Shown here piece after piece: positions 26,071 to 34,459 of a stretch of 64,000 nucleotides of DNA. The notes under the pieces were generated by a model. That model did no database searches and was not told where the DNA came from. It was given only the letters and a program-made list of their open reading frames with translations. This stretch comes from Streptomyces sp. NBC_00572 (lineage in GTDB: Bacteria > Actinomycetota > Actinomycetes > Streptomycetales > Streptomycetaceae). The translations under genes were made by a program, and so were the position numbers. The first letter of the stretch is position 1. Every line of letters starts with the position of its first letter. The stretch lies in assembly GCF_026341815.1 (NCBI RefSeq), contig NZ_JAPENX010000001.1:930001-994000 (forward strand), given 5' to 3'.

Positions 26071-26115
26071 GACGCGTCCTGTTCTGTTCGCGGGCTGTCG
26101 CCTACGTGCCGTCGC

Positions 26116-26916
26116 CTACTTCTCGAAGCGCGGGTGGGACTGCGGCTGCTGCGTGGAGTCCTGCGGCGCGGCCGCGCCGCCGCCCTCGAGCGCCTGCTGC
26201 TGGGCCGACGGGCCGCCGGCCAGCTCCGCCTTCATCCGCTGGAGCTCCAGCTCGACGTCCGTACCGCCCGAGAGCCGGTCCAGCTCCGCCTGGATGTCGT
26301 CCTTCGCGAGCCCGGACTGGTCGTCCAGGGCGCCCGAGGCGAGCAGCTCGTCGATCGCGCCCGCGCGCGCCTGGAGCTGGGCGGTCTTGTCCTCGGCCCG
26401 CTGGATCGCGAGACCGACGTCGCTCATCTCCTCCGAGATTCCGGAGAAGGACTCGGCGATCCGGGTCTGCGCCTGGGCCGCCGTGTAGGTCGCCTTGATG
26501 GTCTCCTTCTTGGTGCGGAAGGCGTCCACCTTGGCCTGGAGACGCTGGGCGGCGAGGGTGAGCTTCTCCTCCTCGCCCTGCAGCGTCTGGTGCTGCACTT
26601 CCAGGTCGCTGACCTGCTGCTGGAGCGCGGCACGGCGGGACAGCGCCTCGCGCGCCAGGTCCTCGCGGCCGAGCGCCAGCGCCTTGCGGCCCTGGTCCTC
26701 CAGCTTGGACGACTGGCCCTGCAGCTGGTTCAGCTGGAGTTCGAGCCGCTTGCGGGAGGTGGCGACGTCGGCGACGCCCCGTCGCACCTTCTGCAGCAGC
26801 TCCAGCTGCTTCTGGTAGGAGTAATCGAGCGTCTCGCGCGGATCCTCGGCCCGGTCAAGGGCCTTGTTCGCCTTCGCGCGGAAGATCATCCCCATACGCT
26901 TCATGACACCGCTCAT
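26116..26916 (-). CDS. pspA: PspA/IM30 (ESCRT-III-like) membrane-stress protein
   Basis: 266 residues, almost wholly helical coiled coil (about 25-215), beginning with the short amphipathic helix region MKRMGMIFRAKANKALDRAEDP that binds stressed membranes, and followed by a Gln/Pro-rich tail. PspA proteins polymerise on damaged membranes and help to maintain the proton motive force. pspAA follows downstream, and no pspB or pspC genes are present. In Streptomyces the gene is normally induced by envelope stress such as antibiotics, salt or ethanol. Confidence 0.95.
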   Translation of the reverse strand: MSGVMKRMGMIFRAKANKALDRAEDPRETLDYSYQKQLELLQKVRRGVADVATSRKRLELQLNQLQGQSSKLEDQGRKALALGREDLAREALSRRAALQQQVSDLEVQHQTLQGEEEKLTLAAQRLQAKVDAFRTKKETIKATYTAAQAQTRIAESFSGISEEMSDVGLAIQRAEDKTAQLQARAGAIDELLASGALDDQSGLAKDDIQAELDRLSGGTDVELELQRMKAELAGGPSAQQQALEGGGAAAPQDSTQQPQSHPRFEK

Positions 26917-27187
26917 GGGCTTCGCGCGCCCCCTTCTGACGGACTTCGGCTCCAGCTCTTCGACAGGTCCACAGTACGGGCCCTGTCTCCATTACCGCAC
27001 TGTTCGGAGCCTGATGCGCTCCTCCCCAAGGACGACTGCGCCCCGACTTCCCTCCCGCGCAGGGAGTAGATGGATCTAGGGGAAACCACGGCCGTCCTCC
27101 GTACGTACCGCCGTAGACGCAGTCCGTTAGCGGATCGTTCCCGCCCGGCATGGGGTTCATGCCCGCCACCCCGTACCCTTGGGTTTT

Positions 27188-27790
27188 GTGTTCCGTAGCC
27201 GTTCGAAGGACGAGAAGGCCCCCACCGACAAGGTGACGGCGGACCTTTCCAAGCAGCCCCGCGACCCCGAGGCCCCCAAGGGCCGCCCGACCCCGAAGCG
27301 GAGTGAGGCGCAGACCCAGCGCCGTCGCGCCGCGACGGTGCCGACCGACCGCAAGGAGGCCTCCAAGCGCCAGCGCGAGGCACGCCGCTCGGACCTGGCC
27401 CGTCAGCGCGAAGCGCTGGCCAGTGGCGACGAGCGTTACCTGCCGGCCCGCGACAAGGGTCCGGTCCGCCGCTTCGTGCGCGACTTCGTCGACTCGCGGT
27501 TCGCGATCGCCGAGTTCTTCCTGCCGATGGCCGTGGTGATCCTCGTGCTGTCGCTGTTCGGCAACGCCAACCGGTCCCTGCAGAACATCTCCCTGCTGCT
27601 CTGGCTCGGTGTGATCATCCTGATCGTCATCGACTCGGTCGGCATCTGGATCCGGCTCCGGAAGCAGCTCAACGAGCGCTTCCCGAACGAGCCGAAGCGC
27701 GGCGCGATCGCCTACGGCCTGATGCGTACGCTCCAGATGCGCCGACTGCGACTGCCGAAGCCGCAGGTCAAGCGCGGAGAGCGGCCCTGA
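27188..27790 (+). CDS. DUF3043 membrane protein
   Basis: 200 residues from the GTG at 27188. A basic, Lys/Arg-rich cytoplasmic half (residues 1-100) precedes two membrane helices (about 108-130 and 137-157) and a short basic tail. This is the actinobacterial DUF3043 family of unknown function. No Shine-Dalgarno precedes the GTG; a TACCCT hexamer at 27174-27179 would suit a -10 for a leaderless mRNA. The end of the gene overlaps the probable CTG start of the methyltransferase gene. Confidence 0.88.
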   Translation: MFRSRSKDEKAPTDKVTADLSKQPRDPEAPKGRPTPKRSEAQTQRRRAATVPTDRKEASKRQREARRSDLARQREALASGDERYLPARDKGPVRRFVRDFVDSRFAIAEFFLPMAVVILVLSLFGNANRSLQNISLLLWLGVIILIVIDSVGIWIRLRKQLNERFPNEPKRGAIAYGLMRTLQMRRLRLPKPQVKRGERP

Positions 27791-28632
27791 GCGCCGAAAG
27801 CTCGGAGCCCGTCGAGCGCGCGTTCGGCGCGGCGACGTCGGAGTCGGGCGGCCCCGTGCTGCCCGTCGTCGTGCACTGGCCCGCCGGTTCCGGCGGGCTG
27901 CGCGACACCATCCGGCAGGAGATCGTCGCCCGCCAGCTCGACGAGCAGATATCCGGTCGCTACCCGGTGGGACAGCGGCTCCGGATCCTCGACGCCGGTA
28001 TGGGTCAGGGCACGCAGGCGCTGCGCCTCGCCCGCGCGGGGCACACGGTGACCGGCCTCGAAGCCGATCCCGATCTTCTGAAGACCGCCCGTGAGTCGCT
28101 CGCGACCGAACCCGCCGGGATCCGCGAGCGGGTCCGGCTGATCGAGGGCGACGGGCGCGAGACCGGGGTGCACTTCCTCCCCGGCAGCTTCGACGTCGTC
28201 CTCTGCCACGGCGTCCTCATGTACGCGGACGAGCCCGACGCGCTGCTCGCGGGCCTGGCCCGGATGCTCGCCCCCGGCGGCCTCCTCTCCCTGGTCGTAC
28301 GGAACGGCGAGGCGCTCGCCATGCGCCCCGGGCTCGCCGGGGACTGGTCCGGTGCCCTCGCCGGCTTCGACTCGGACGTCTACACCGACGACAACGGCGT
28401 GAAGGTGCGCGCCGACCGCCTCGACGCGCTGACGGCGACGCTCGCGGGAATCGCGGCACCGCTGCACGCCTGGTACGGGGTGCGGGTCTTCACGGACGGC
28501 GTCCCGGCCGAGGCGGGCCTGCCGGCCGCCGAGGAACTGGATCGGCTGCTCGCCGCCGAGGACCGGGCGGGCCGGACGGAGCCGTACCGGCGGGTGGCGG
28601 CGCTGCTGCACCTGTGCGGGGTACGGGGCTGA
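27787..28632 (+). CDS. Class I SAM-dependent methyltransferase with a probable CTG start
   Basis: 281 residues if translation starts at the CTG at 27787, which overlaps the preceding stop codon as CTGA and has GGAGAG eight bases upstream. The first in-frame GTG, at 27856, lacks a ribosome site, and the 23 codons before it look coding (SAESSEPVERAFG). The Rossmann SAM-binding motif LDAGMGQGTQALRLA, the acidic ribose-binding VTGLEADP and FDVVLCHGVLMYAD are intact. The substrate is unknown; proteins of this subfamily resemble UbiE/CmoA-like methyltransferases. Coupled to the DUF3043 gene. Confidence 0.85.
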   Translation: MSAESSEPVERAFGAATSESGGPVLPVVVHWPAGSGGLRDTIRQEIVARQLDEQISGRYPVGQRLRILDAGMGQGTQALRLARAGHTVTGLEADPDLLKTARESLATEPAGIRERVRLIEGDGRETGVHFLPGSFDVVLCHGVLMYADEPDALLAGLARMLAPGGLLSLVVRNGEALAMRPGLAGDWSGALAGFDSDVYTDDNGVKVRADRLDALTATLAGIAAPLHAWYGVRVFTDGVPAEAGLPAAEELDRLLAAEDRAGRTEPYRRVAALLHLCGVRG

Positions 28633-28650
28633 CGAACCGTCGCCGTCCCC

Positions 28651-28692
28651 GCCCGGCGGTCGCGCACCCCTGATCGGGTGCGCTCGCCGGGC
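28651..28692 (+). terminator. Hairpin after the methyltransferase gene
   Basis: GCCCGGCG..GCGCACCC pairs with GGGTGCGC..CGCCGGGC around a six-base loop, 18 bases after the stop. Confidence 0.78.
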
Positions 28693-28724
28693 TCCTGAAC
28701 GGGAGCGAAACGGATACTCCGGAC

Positions 28725-29804
28725 ATGGACGTATCCGGTACCCGTACCCGTACCCGTGCCCTCCGCCGCCTTCTCCCGCTGACCGCCGCGGCCTGTGCCG
28801 TCGCGCTCGTCGGCGGCTGCTCCTCCGGCGGGGCCACGCCCGCGCCGGAGCGTTCCACCCAGGCGGCGGCGCCGCTCGCCGCCAACGAGCTCCAGGACGA
28901 CTACCAGGCCGTCATCAAGAACGTCCTGCCGTCGGTCGTCCAGATCGAAGCCTCCCAAAGCCTCGGTTCCGGGGTCGTCTACGACGACAAGGGCCACATC
29001 GTCACCAACGCGCACGTCGTCGGCCGGGATACGTCCTTCGAGGTCAGCGCCGCGACAGGCGGGCAGTCGGTGACCGCCCGGCTCGTCTCCAGCTACCCCG
29101 AGCAGGACCTCGCGGTGATCAAGCTGGCATCGCTGCCGCAAGGGCTGAAGCCGGCGAAGTTCGGCGATTCGGCGGCCGTCGACATGGGGCAGATCGTGCT
29201 CGCGATGGGCTCCCCGCTGGGCCTGTCCGGCAGCGTCACCCAGGGCATCGTCTCGGCGACCGGGCGCACGGTCAGCGAGGGGCAGACCGGCGGCGGCACG
29301 GGCGCGACCATCGCGAACATGGTGCAGACGTCGGCCGCGATCAACCCCGGCAACAGTGGGGGTGCGCTGGTGAACCTGGACAGCGAGGTCATCGGCATCC
29401 CGACGCTCGCGGCGATCGACCCGGAGATGGGCGGCGGCTCGGCGGCCGGCATCGGGTTCGCGATCCCCGCGTCGATGGTGCGGACGATCGCGGACCAGAT
29501 CATCAAGGACGGCAAGGTGACGGACTCGGGCCGGGCGGCCCTGGACATCACCGGCCGCACGGTGCTGAGCGACGACTACGAGCCGGCGGGCGTGGCGGTC
29601 GTCGAGGCGCCGGCGAACGGGGCGGCGGGCAAGGCGGGGCTTGAGCCGGGTGATGTGATCACTCGGCTCGGCGACACGGACATCACGACGATCACGTCGC
29701 TGTCGGAGGCGTTGGCCTCGCTTCAGCCGGGGGACGAGGTGACGGTGATGTATGTCCGGGGGACGGCGACGAAGAAGACGCAGGTCACGCTGGGCGAGAT
29801 GTAG
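28725..29804 (+). CDS. HtrA/DegP-type trypsin-like serine protease with PDZ domain, lipoprotein
   Basis: 359 residues. A twin-basic, lipobox-type signal (ALVGGCSSGG) predicts an outer-leaflet lipoprotein. The catalytic triad is complete: His in IVTNAHVV, Asp in DLAVIKL and Ser in NPGNSGGALVN. A PDZ domain occupies about residues 270-355 (GVAVVEAPANGAAGKAGL, with LEPGD). Such proteases degrade or cleave misfolded envelope proteins under stress. Monocistronic. Tandem GTACCC units near 28738-28758 encode the TRTRTR start; this is a coding feature. Confidence 0.94.
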   Translation: MDVSGTRTRTRALRRLLPLTAAACAVALVGGCSSGGATPAPERSTQAAAPLAANELQDDYQAVIKNVLPSVVQIEASQSLGSGVVYDDKGHIVTNAHVVGRDTSFEVSAATGGQSVTARLVSSYPEQDLAVIKLASLPQGLKPAKFGDSAAVDMGQIVLAMGSPLGLSGSVTQGIVSATGRTVSEGQTGGGTGATIANMVQTSAAINPGNSGGALVNLDSEVIGIPTLAAIDPEMGGGSAAGIGFAIPASMVRTIADQIIKDGKVTDSGRAALDITGRTVLSDDYEPAGVAVVEAPANGAAGKAGLEPGDVITRLGDTDITTITSLSEALASLQPGDEVTVMYVRGTATKKTQVTLGEM

Positions 29805-29864
29805 CCTTCCGCCACGCCCGCCGCGCCTCTGCAGCGGGCCCCACACCTGGCTGCGCGTGCACCC

Positions 29865-29915
29865 GGCCGGGGGCGGGGGTGTCGGGCGTTCTGGGCCCGC
29901 ACCCCCGCCCTTGGC
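29865..29915. terminator. Hairpin between convergent genes
   Basis: GGGCGGGGGTG (29871-29881) is complementary to CACCCCCGCCC (29900-29910), extended by flanking GGCC. It separates the protease gene from the small convergent gene. Confidence 0.7.
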
Positions 29916-29926
29916 CGCCGGGCGCT

Positions 29927-30133
29927 CTAGCCCTCCGCGTTCAGGGGCATCGGGCCGTAGATCTTCGCCCCGTCCTCCGAGAGGGTCACCTGGTCCGCGC
30001 CGCCGCCCAGGAGGTCACGCCAGTGTTCGCCGATCCAGCTCTCCGCGTCGCCCTGGGTGGTGAACTCCTCCGGAGTCACCACCGGCTCGACCTCCGTGCC
30101 GTCGGACTTCTCGAACCGCCACGTCCATGCCAT
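29927..30133 (-). CDS. Small conserved hypothetical protein
   Basis: 68 residues with a clear GGAGG at the right distance from the ATG at 30133. It reads like a compact alpha-beta domain (WTWRFEKSDGTEV, ESWIGEHWRDLLGGGADQVTL) that recurs as a short stand-alone protein in Streptomyces. I know no function for it. It shares a short divergent region with the cobU gene. Confidence 0.8.
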   Translation of the reverse strand: MAWTWRFEKSDGTEVEPVVTPEEFTTQGDAESWIGEHWRDLLGGGADQVTLSEDGAKIYGPMPLNAEG

Positions 30134-30224
30134 GTCCGCCTCCTGGCGCTCACCGGATGATCGGTTTCCTGCCCGCAGAGTAGCCGGGCGCGCACGGCTC
30201 GCGGTGGCGCGGGAGGATCTGAGG

Positions 30225-31427
30225 GTGGAACTGACTCTGCTCGGCACCGGCGCCCCGCTCGGACTGCCCCGTCCCGACTGCCCCTGCGCCGTGTGCGCGC
30301 GCTCCCGTGGGCCACGGGTCCGCGCCGCGACGGCACTGCTGGTCGACGGGGCCCTGCTGCTCGATCTGACCCCGGGCGCCGCCCTGGCGGCGGCCCGGTC
30401 CGGGCATTCGCTGGTGGGCGTACGGCAGGTGTTGCTGACCCATCCGCACGACGGGCCCGCGGTGGACCTGCCCGCGGGACTGCCCACCGCCGGGCGGGTG
30501 CCGGACGGACGGGAGTTGACGCTGATCTCCGGGCACCGGGTGCGGGCGGTGCCGATGGACTCCCCCGGTACCGGTTACGAGGTGACCTCGGCGGACGGCG
30601 AGACGCTGCTCTATCTACCGCCGGGTGGGTCCCCGGCGGGGCTTCCGGAGGACCACCGGGTGCCGTACGACCTGGTGGTCGCCGATGTGACGGGCCGGCC
30701 GGACGCGTTGGCACGGCTGCGGGCGACCGGGGCCGTCGGGCCCTCGACCGACGTGGTCGCCGTGCACCTGGACCACGACGCGCCGACCGGGGCCGAGCTG
30801 GACCGGCGGCTCGCGGCGGCGGGGGCGCGGGCGGTGCCGGACGGGACGACGCTGTACGTGGGCGAGTACCACGAGGTGCCGGACGTGCCCCGGCGGACCC
30901 TGGTGACCGGCGGGGCCCGGTCGGGGAAGTCCGTGGAGGCCGAGCAGCGCCTTGAGACCTTTCCCGAGGTGCTGTACGTGGCCACGGGCGGGAGCCGGGA
31001 GGGCGACCCGGAGTGGGCGGAGCGGGTGGGCCTGCACCGGGAGCGGCGGCCGGGTACCTGGCGTACCGCCGAGACCTGTGACCTCGTACCGCTGCTCGAA
31101 GAGGACGGACCGGCGCTCCTCGTCGACTGTCTGTCGTTGTGGTTGACGGATGCCATGGACCGGGTGGGTGCCTGGGACGACGAGACATGGGCGGCCGGTG
31201 GGCAGACGGCGTTGCGCGAGCGGACCGCGGAGCTGGTGGCGGCGGTGCGGGCGACCCGTCGTACGGTCGTGGCGGTGACGAACGAGGTCGGCTCGGGGGT
31301 GGTGCCGGCGACGGCGGCGGGGCGCCGCTTCCGGGACGAGCTGGGCCGGCTGAACGCGGCGTTCGCCGACGAGTGCGAGGAGGTCCTCCTCGTGGTCGCC
31401 GGACAGGCCCTGGTGCTGCGCGGGTAG
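30225..31427 (+). CDS. cobU: CobU adenosylcobinamide kinase/guanylyltransferase with an N-terminal PhnP-like MBL-fold domain
   Basis: 400 residues from the GTG at 30225 (GGGAGG upstream). Residues about 226-400 are CobU: the P-loop VTGGARSGKS, LYVATG, HRERRPGTWRT with the guanylylated His, and NEVGSGVVP. CobU phosphorylates adenosylcobinamide and activates it with GTP to adenosyl-GDP-cobinamide. Residues 1-225 resemble a PhnP-type metallo-beta-lactamase fold (LLGTGAPLG, DCPCAVC, LLTHPHD), but the His-x-His-x-Asp-His metal site is degenerate (HPHDGPAVD), so it may not be an active hydrolase. cobT follows 45 bases downstream. Confidence 0.93.
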   Translation: MELTLLGTGAPLGLPRPDCPCAVCARSRGPRVRAATALLVDGALLLDLTPGAALAAARSGHSLVGVRQVLLTHPHDGPAVDLPAGLPTAGRVPDGRELTLISGHRVRAVPMDSPGTGYEVTSADGETLLYLPPGGSPAGLPEDHRVPYDLVVADVTGRPDALARLRATGAVGPSTDVVAVHLDHDAPTGAELDRRLAAAGARAVPDGTTLYVGEYHEVPDVPRRTLVTGGARSGKSVEAEQRLETFPEVLYVATGGSREGDPEWAERVGLHRERRPGTWRTAETCDLVPLLEEDGPALLVDCLSLWLTDAMDRVGAWDDETWAAGGQTALRERTAELVAAVRATRRTVVAVTNEVGSGVVPATAAGRRFRDELGRLNAAFADECEEVLLVVAGQALVLRG

Positions 31428-31472
31428 GGTGCGAGCACCGATGGCCCTCGCTGAGTCACAAGGCGGAAACCC

Positions 31473-32561
31473 GTGAACCTGGACGACTTCTCCGATCTGA
31501 TCGAGCGCCCCGACGGGGGGATCCGGCGAGACGCCGAGGAGCGCCGTGAGCGGCTGACCGTGCCGCCGGGGGCGCTCGGTCGGCTCGACGAGCTCGGTGA
31601 GTGGTTGTCGGCCGCGCAGGCCTCGGTCAAGGTGCGGGCGATCGAGCAGCCGAAGGTGGTGCTGTTCGCCGGCGACCACGGGGTGGCCTCGCTCGATGTG
31701 TCGGGGCGCGCGGCGGGCACCGCGCACGAGCTGGTGCGCGCGGTCCTGGACGGGGCGAGCCCGGTCGCGGTGCTCGCCCGTTCGACGGACGTGCCGGTAC
31801 GGGTCGTGGACGCGGGTCTGGACTGCGACCCGGAGCTGCTGCCCGCCGAGGTGGTGCGCCACCGGGTGCGGCGCGGCAGCGGCCGGATCGACATCGAGAA
31901 CGCGCTGACGGTCGAGGAGACCGAGGCGGCGGTCCGGCTCGGTATCGCGATCGCCGACGAGGAGGCGGACTCGGGCACCGATCTGGTGGTGCTCGGGGAT
32001 CTGAGCGTCGGCGGGACGACGCCGGCCGCCACCCTGATCGCGGCCCTCTGCGGGACGGACGCGTCGGTGGTGACGGGCCGGGGCGGCGCCGGTATCGACG
32101 ACCTGGCGTGGATGCGGAAGTGCGCGGCGATCCGGGACTCCCTGCGGCGGGCCCGGCCGGTCCTGGGTGATCAGCTGGAGCTGCTCGCGGCGGTCGGCGG
32201 GGCGGATCTGGCGGCGATGACCGGGTTCCTGCTGCAGGCCTCGGTGCGGCGGATGCCGGTGATCCTGGACGGTGTGGTGGGCGCGGCGTGCGCGCTGGTG
32301 GCGCAGCGGGCGGCGTTCCGGGCGCCGGACTGGTGGCTGGCGGGTCAGGTCAGCGGGGAGCCGGCGCAGGCGAAGGCACTGGACCGGATGGCGCTCAACC
32401 CCTTGCTCGACCACGGCGTCCATGTGGGTGAGGGAACCGGGGCATTGCTCGCGCTTCCACTCGTCCGGGCCGCGGCGGCGTTCGCCGCGGAGCTGCCCGA
32501 GCGTCCGGATCCGGCCACGTCGGACGACGAGGGCGACGAGGGCGTCGACTCCGAGGTCTGA
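31473..32561 (+). CDS. cobT: Nicotinate-nucleotide-dimethylbenzimidazole phosphoribosyltransferase CobT
   Basis: 362 residues, GTG start. CobT transfers phosphoribose from nicotinate mononucleotide to 5,6-dimethylbenzimidazole, making alpha-ribazole phosphate for the lower ligand of B12. Family features include VVLFAGDHGVASLDVS, GDLSVGGTTPAATLIAAL, the GRGGAGIDD loop and the catalytic glutamate region EPAQAKALDRMALNPLLD. It forms an operon with cobU; cobS lies 3.4 kb further on. The C-terminus is acidic and short. Confidence 0.96.
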   Translation: MNLDDFSDLIERPDGGIRRDAEERRERLTVPPGALGRLDELGEWLSAAQASVKVRAIEQPKVVLFAGDHGVASLDVSGRAAGTAHELVRAVLDGASPVAVLARSTDVPVRVVDAGLDCDPELLPAEVVRHRVRRGSGRIDIENALTVEETEAAVRLGIAIADEEADSGTDLVVLGDLSVGGTTPAATLIAALCGTDASVVTGRGGAGIDDLAWMRKCAAIRDSLRRARPVLGDQLELLAAVGGADLAAMTGFLLQASVRRMPVILDGVVGAACALVAQRAAFRAPDWWLAGQVSGEPAQAKALDRMALNPLLDHGVHVGEGTGALLALPLVRAAAAFAAELPERPDPATSDDEGDEGVDSEV

Positions 32562-32590
32562 CGGGCGGGAAGCGGGACGGACTCAGTGAG

Positions 32591-32655
32591 GCCGGAGGCG
32601 GCCGCACGCGCGGCGCACGACATGTGCGGACGACGCGCGCGTGGCCGCCTCCGGC
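32591..32655 (+). terminator. Long inverted repeat after cobT
   Basis: GCCGGAGGCGGCC (32591-32603) is complementary to GGCCGCCTCCGGC (32643-32655), with further weaker pairing inside (ACGCGCG/CGCGCGT). The size of the loop region is unusual for a plain terminator; it may fold into a larger structure. Confidence 0.65.
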
Positions 32656-32695
32656 GTCGCCGCACGGCAAGCGGTGCCCCATATGATCGCTTTTC

Positions 32696-34459
32696 ATGGG
32701 AGAGGTCCGTTTGTCCGCCGAAGGAGCGCCCCGGGGCACCACCCCGCGATCGCGGCGCAGCGCCGCGTTCGCCGTCTGGTACCTGCGCGTCGTCACGTTC
32801 ATCAATTTCCTGAGTGCCGTCTGGGTCTCGTTCGGGCAGGACCTGCGCCGCCACAACGAGGACAACTACTTCACCCCGTACATGCTCACCGCGGGTTTCG
32901 CCTCGGGGGTCTTCACCCTCTTCCTGGCGATCACCATGCGGCGTCGCAAGCGGGCCGCGTGGATCCTCAACCTGGTGCTCAGCGGTCTGTTCCTGCTGCT
33001 CTTCGCCCTGGTGATGTTCTTCCCGGAGATCCGCCAGCACGCCCAGAACTGGATCTCGCTGGTCCTGACCGCCGCCTTCGTCGTCGCGCTGCTGCTCGGC
33101 CGCAAGGAGTTCTACGCGAAGGGCGACCGCTCCAACCCGTGGCTCGCCGCGATCGTGGCGGTCGGCGGACTGCTCGTCACCTCGCTGCTCGCGGCCGTCC
33201 TGGTCACCGTCACCAACACCTCCACCGCCCACTCCACCTTCCTGGAGCGCTGGCGGTACGGCGTGATGCGGCTGATCACCCTGGCCTCGGACGACTCGCG
33301 GTTCGCCGGGATCACCACCCCCGGCTGGGTCGACGTCACCATCAACGTCCTGTCCACACTGCTGCTCTTCGCGGTGCTGTTCGCCGCCTTCCGCTCCCGC
33401 CGGGCCACCGACCCGCTGACCGAGGAGGACGAGGAGAAGCTGCGCCTCCTGCTGGACAAGAACGGCGACCGGGACTCGCTCGGCTACTTCGCGCTGCGCC
33501 GCGAGAAGAGCGTCGTGTGGTCGCCCAGCGAGAAGGCCGCCGTCACCTACCGGGTGGTCGGCGGGGTCTCGCTCGCATCCGGTGATCCGATCGGCGATCC
33601 CGAGGCCTGGCCCGGCGCCATCGAACCCTGGCTGGCCGAGGCGCGCGAGCACGGCTGGATCCCGGCGGTGATGGGCGCGAGCGAGGAGGCCGGTGTCATC
33701 TACGCCCGGCACGGTCTGGACGCCCTGGAGCTGGGCGACGAGGCGATCGTGGAGACCGACGAGTTCACCCTGGACGGGCGGGCCATGCGGACGGTCCGGC
33801 AGGCCTTCAACCGGGTCAAGCGGGCCGGGTACGAGGTCCGGATCCGGCGCCACGAGGACATCCCGGCCGAGGAGATGGCCGAGCTGCTGCGCAAGGCCGA
33901 CGACTGGCGGGACGGAGCCACCGAGCGCGGCTTCTCGATGGCGCTCGGGCGGCTCGGCGATCCGCACGACGGGCGCTGCGTGATGCTGGAGTGCACCGAT
34001 GGTGAGGGTGAGCTGCGGGCGGTGCTCTCCTTCGTCCCGTGGGGGCCGAAGGGGCTGTCGCTGGATCTCATGCGCCGCGACCGGGACTCCGAGAACGGCC
34101 TGATGGAGTTCATGGTCATCGAACTCCTGCAGCGCGCCAAGGAGATCGGGATCACTCAGGTCTCGCTCAACTTCGCGATGTTCCGCTCCGTCTTCGAACG
34201 TGGCTCGAAGCTCGGGGCGGGACCCGTGCTGCGCATGTGGCGTTCACTGCTCAGTTTCTTCTCCCGCTGGTGGCAGATCGAGTCGCTGTACCGCGCCAAC
34301 GCCAAGTACCGACCGATCTGGGAGCCCCGATTCATGCTCTTCGAGAAGAGTGCCGACCTGCTGCGCATCGGCCTCGCGGCCGGTCGTGCGGAGGGGTTCC
34401 TGGAGGCCCCGGGCCTGCCGAAGTGGATGCACCGCCGGCACCTGGAGAGCGGCCGTTGA
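32696..34459 (+). CDS. MprF-like DUF2156 membrane protein (phosphatidylglycerol lysyltransferase domain)
   Basis: 587 residues. Residues 1-240 contain six or so membrane helices; residues about 240-575 form a cytoplasmic DUF2156/GNAT-like domain (GGVSLASGDPIGDPEAW, AGYEVRIRRHEDIP, ERGFSMALGRLGDPHDGRCVM, LDLMRRD, NLMEFMVIELLQ-type helix) that in MprF and LysX transfers lysine or alanine from tRNA to phosphatidylglycerol. That would reduce negative surface charge and raise resistance to cationic peptides. There is no lysyl-tRNA synthetase domain. The start codon has no Shine-Dalgarno; TATGAT at 32682-32687 suggests a leaderless transcript. Substrate amino acid not determinable. Confidence 0.88.
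   Translation: MGEVRLSAEGAPRGTTPRSRRSAAFAVWYLRVVTFINFLSAVWVSFGQDLRRHNEDNYFTPYMLTAGFASGVFTLFLAITMRRRKRAAWILNLVLSGLFLLLFALVMFFPEIRQHAQNWISLVLTAAFVVALLLGRKEFYAKGDRSNPWLAAIVAVGGLLVTSLLAAVLVTVTNTSTAHSTFLERWRYGVMRLITLASDDSRFAGITTPGWVDVTINVLSTLLLFAVLFAAFRSRRATDPLTEEDEEKLRLLLDKNGDRDSLGYFALRREKSVVWSPSEKAAVTYRVVGGVSLASGDPIGDPEAWPGAIEPWLAEAREHGWIPAVMGASEEAGVIYARHGLDALELGDEAIVETDEFTLDGRAMRTVRQAFNRVKRAGYEVRIRRHEDIPAEEMAELLRKADDWRDGATERGFSMALGRLGDPHDGRCVMLECTDGEGELRAVLSFVPWGPKGLSLDLMRRDRDSENGLMEFMVIELLQRAKEIGITQVSLNFAMFRSVFERGSKLGAGPVLRMWRSLLSFFSRWWQIESLYRANAKYRPIWEPRFMLFEKSADLLRIGLAAGRAEGFLEAPGLPKWMHRRHLESGR

Noticed and set aside
28738..28760. GTACCC tandem units as a regulatory repeat
   Set aside because: They encode the TRTRTR start of the HtrA-type protease and are explained by coding sequence.
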